Assembly: GCF_000685015.1 (NCBI RefSeq)
Contig: NZ_BAYA01000001.1
Span: forward strand, 372,001 to 436,000
Length of the DNA: 64,000 bases
Source: Paraburkholderia bannensis NBRC 103871
GTDB taxonomy: Bacteria > Pseudomonadota > Gammaproteobacteria > Burkholderiales > Burkholderiaceae
Direction of reading: 5' to 3'
A program made the translations under genes and the position numbers. Shown here piece after piece: positions 63,261-64,000 of this stretch. The notes under the pieces are model-generated. The model did not search any database and was not told where the DNA came from. It worked only from the letters and a program-made list of their open reading frames with translations. Within the stretch, counting starts at the first letter, position 1. Every line of letters starts with the position of its first letter.

Positions 63261-63797
63261 TTATTGTTCGCCCTCTTCCAGCAGCGACGGCAACTCGTCG
63301 GCCCATTCGAGCCACGTCTCCTGCGTACGAATCCCCGCCTTGAGAATCGCGTACTGCAACTGCTGGCCACGCGTGAGCGACGACGCGCCGAAGTCGCGTT
63401 GCTCGATGGCGCGATAGGTGTCCAGACGCTCGCGCGCATCCGCAATCATTTGCTGCACCTGCCCGGCGAGACCGAGCGGCCCGATCACCGCATCGGCGCG
63501 CAGCTTCAGCAGCAGCAGGTTGCGGTCATCGACACCCAGCGGCGTTTCGCGCGCCCAGCGCGCCACCTCCTCGCGCCCGACCGGCAACACGCGATACACC
63601 TTTTTGCGCGTGGCCGCTGCGTCCTCTTCGATCACAGCGACCCAACCGGCGTCCACCATGCGGCCGAGTTCGCGATAGATCTGCTGATGCGTGGCCTGCC
63701 AGAAGTAGGCAATCGCACGGTCGAAGCGCCTTGCGAGGTCGTAGCCGGAGGACGGCTTTTCCAGCAAGGCAATGAGGATGGCGTGGGGCGTGGACAT
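63261..63797 (-). CDS. PadR-family transcriptional regulator
   Basis: A 178-residue regulator with an N-terminal winged helix (HAILIALLEKPSSGYDLARRF, WQATHQQIYRELGRM, wing KKVYRVLP) and a C-terminal helical dimerisation domain (vir_act_alpha_C). PadR proteins often repress a divergent gene in response to small phenolics or toxic compounds. Here a divergent gene starts at 63975, and a 34-bp perfect palindrome lies between them. ATG 63797 gives MSTPHAI. Confidence 0.92.
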   Translation of the reverse strand: MSTPHAILIALLEKPSSGYDLARRFDRAIAYFWQATHQQIYRELGRMVDAGWVAVIEEDAAATRKKVYRVLPVGREEVARWARETPLGVDDRNLLLLKLRADAVIGPLGLAGQVQQMIADARERLDTYRAIEQRDFGASSLTRGQQLQYAILKAGIRTQETWLEWADELPSLLEEGEQ

Positions 63798-63850
63798 GCG
63801 CCGATTCTAAACCACGCCTCGCGCGTTACCGCCCCGGTTAATTCCCGAGC

Positions 63851-63884
63851 GCGGATACTATGCAACTGGTTGCATAGTATCCGC
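63851..63884. promoter_or_regulatory. 34-bp perfect palindrome, probable PadR operator
   Basis: Two perfect 16-bp inverted arms (63851-63866 and 63869-63884) with a 2-nt centre; the core is ATGCAAC/GTTGCAT, similar to the ATGT/ACAT-type dyads of PadR sites. It lies 54 nt from the padR ATG and 91 nt from the divergent ATG. Confidence 0.8.
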
Positions 63885-63974
63885 CGCTTTGCTATGTTTG
63901 ATCGCACCCAGCACCAACAACACGATGGCGTCCCGCATGGCTGCGGGGCCGCCGGTTCTGTCCAGGAGATACGC

Positions 63975-64000
63975 ATGTCCTTGCCCGCCGTTCTGCGCCG
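63975..64000 (+). CDS. Divergent gene, first 8 codons only
   Basis: ATG 63975 with an AGGAGA site 8 nt upstream begins MSLPAVLR and runs off the window. Nitronate monooxygenases from related bacteria have N-termini of this general form, but eight residues cannot identify a family. Its position makes it the likely PadR target. Confidence 0.5.

Overview
The window is chromosomal DNA from a high-GC betaproteobacterium. Gene content and order (dapA-bamC-MBL hydrolase, kdsA/eno/ftsB, a complete isc cluster, aceE-aceF-lpdA with a lipoyl domain on E3, a phasin, PadR and IclR regulators) fit Burkholderiaceae, most likely Paraburkholderia, Caballeronia or Burkholderia. This assignment rests on gene content and protein similarity as I remember it, not on a search. 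There are no rRNA genes, insertion sequences, prophage genes or CRISPR arrays. Most of the window is dense housekeeping sequence.

Layout. 1-9137 (minus strand): alpha/beta hydrolase, PHP phosphoesterase, YciO-type protein, M50 protease, trpS, methyltransferase, dapA, bamC and an MBL hydrolase cut by the window edge, preceded by a MiaE-like ferritin-fold protein. 9319-11397 (plus): gamma-carbonic anhydrase, hslO, a lipoprotein. 11495-16244 (minus): pyrG, kdsA, eno, ftsB. 16431-22827 (minus): hydrolase, comEC, tatD, lolD and its permease. 23163-30066 (plus): RpfE-like protein, recJ, prfB (programmed +1 frameshift), lysS, a glycine-zipper protein. 30183-36424 (minus): iscR-iscS-iscU-iscA-hscB-hscA-fdx-iscX behind a promoter with two IscR-type boxes. 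36602-39829 (minus): tyrosine phosphatase, a small membrane protein, lutB and lutA, with an IclR regulator divergent from lutA. 40876-41761: a two-gene toxin-antitoxin-like cassette with a palindromic operator. 41976-44517: PBP7-type endopeptidase and a phasin. 44793-51101 (minus): pyruvate dehydrogenase complex. 51400-58142 (plus): two-component system, folD, prlC. 58217-64000: cytosine-deaminase-like protein, YgeA-like racemase, Gcr-family membrane protein, initiator tRNA, and a PadR regulator divergent from a gene that runs off the end.

How it works together. Several blocks are single functional units: Fe-S cluster assembly with IscR feedback, pyruvate to acetyl-CoA, lipoprotein release (LolD plus one permease) and lysine/peptidoglycan precursor supply (dapA). 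TrpRS carries a four-cysteine motif like that of Fe-S TrpRS enzymes, so it may be a client of the isc system.

The best candidate for an undescribed system is the pair at 40876-41715: a 103-residue Cys-rich protein with a HicA-like pattern, followed by a 174-residue HTH protein, with a perfect 14-bp palindrome over the -35 element and almost no 5' leader. Other notable points are a 34-bp perfect palindrome upstream of padR, a lut locus without lutC, and a deaminase with Cys next to the metal-binding Asp.
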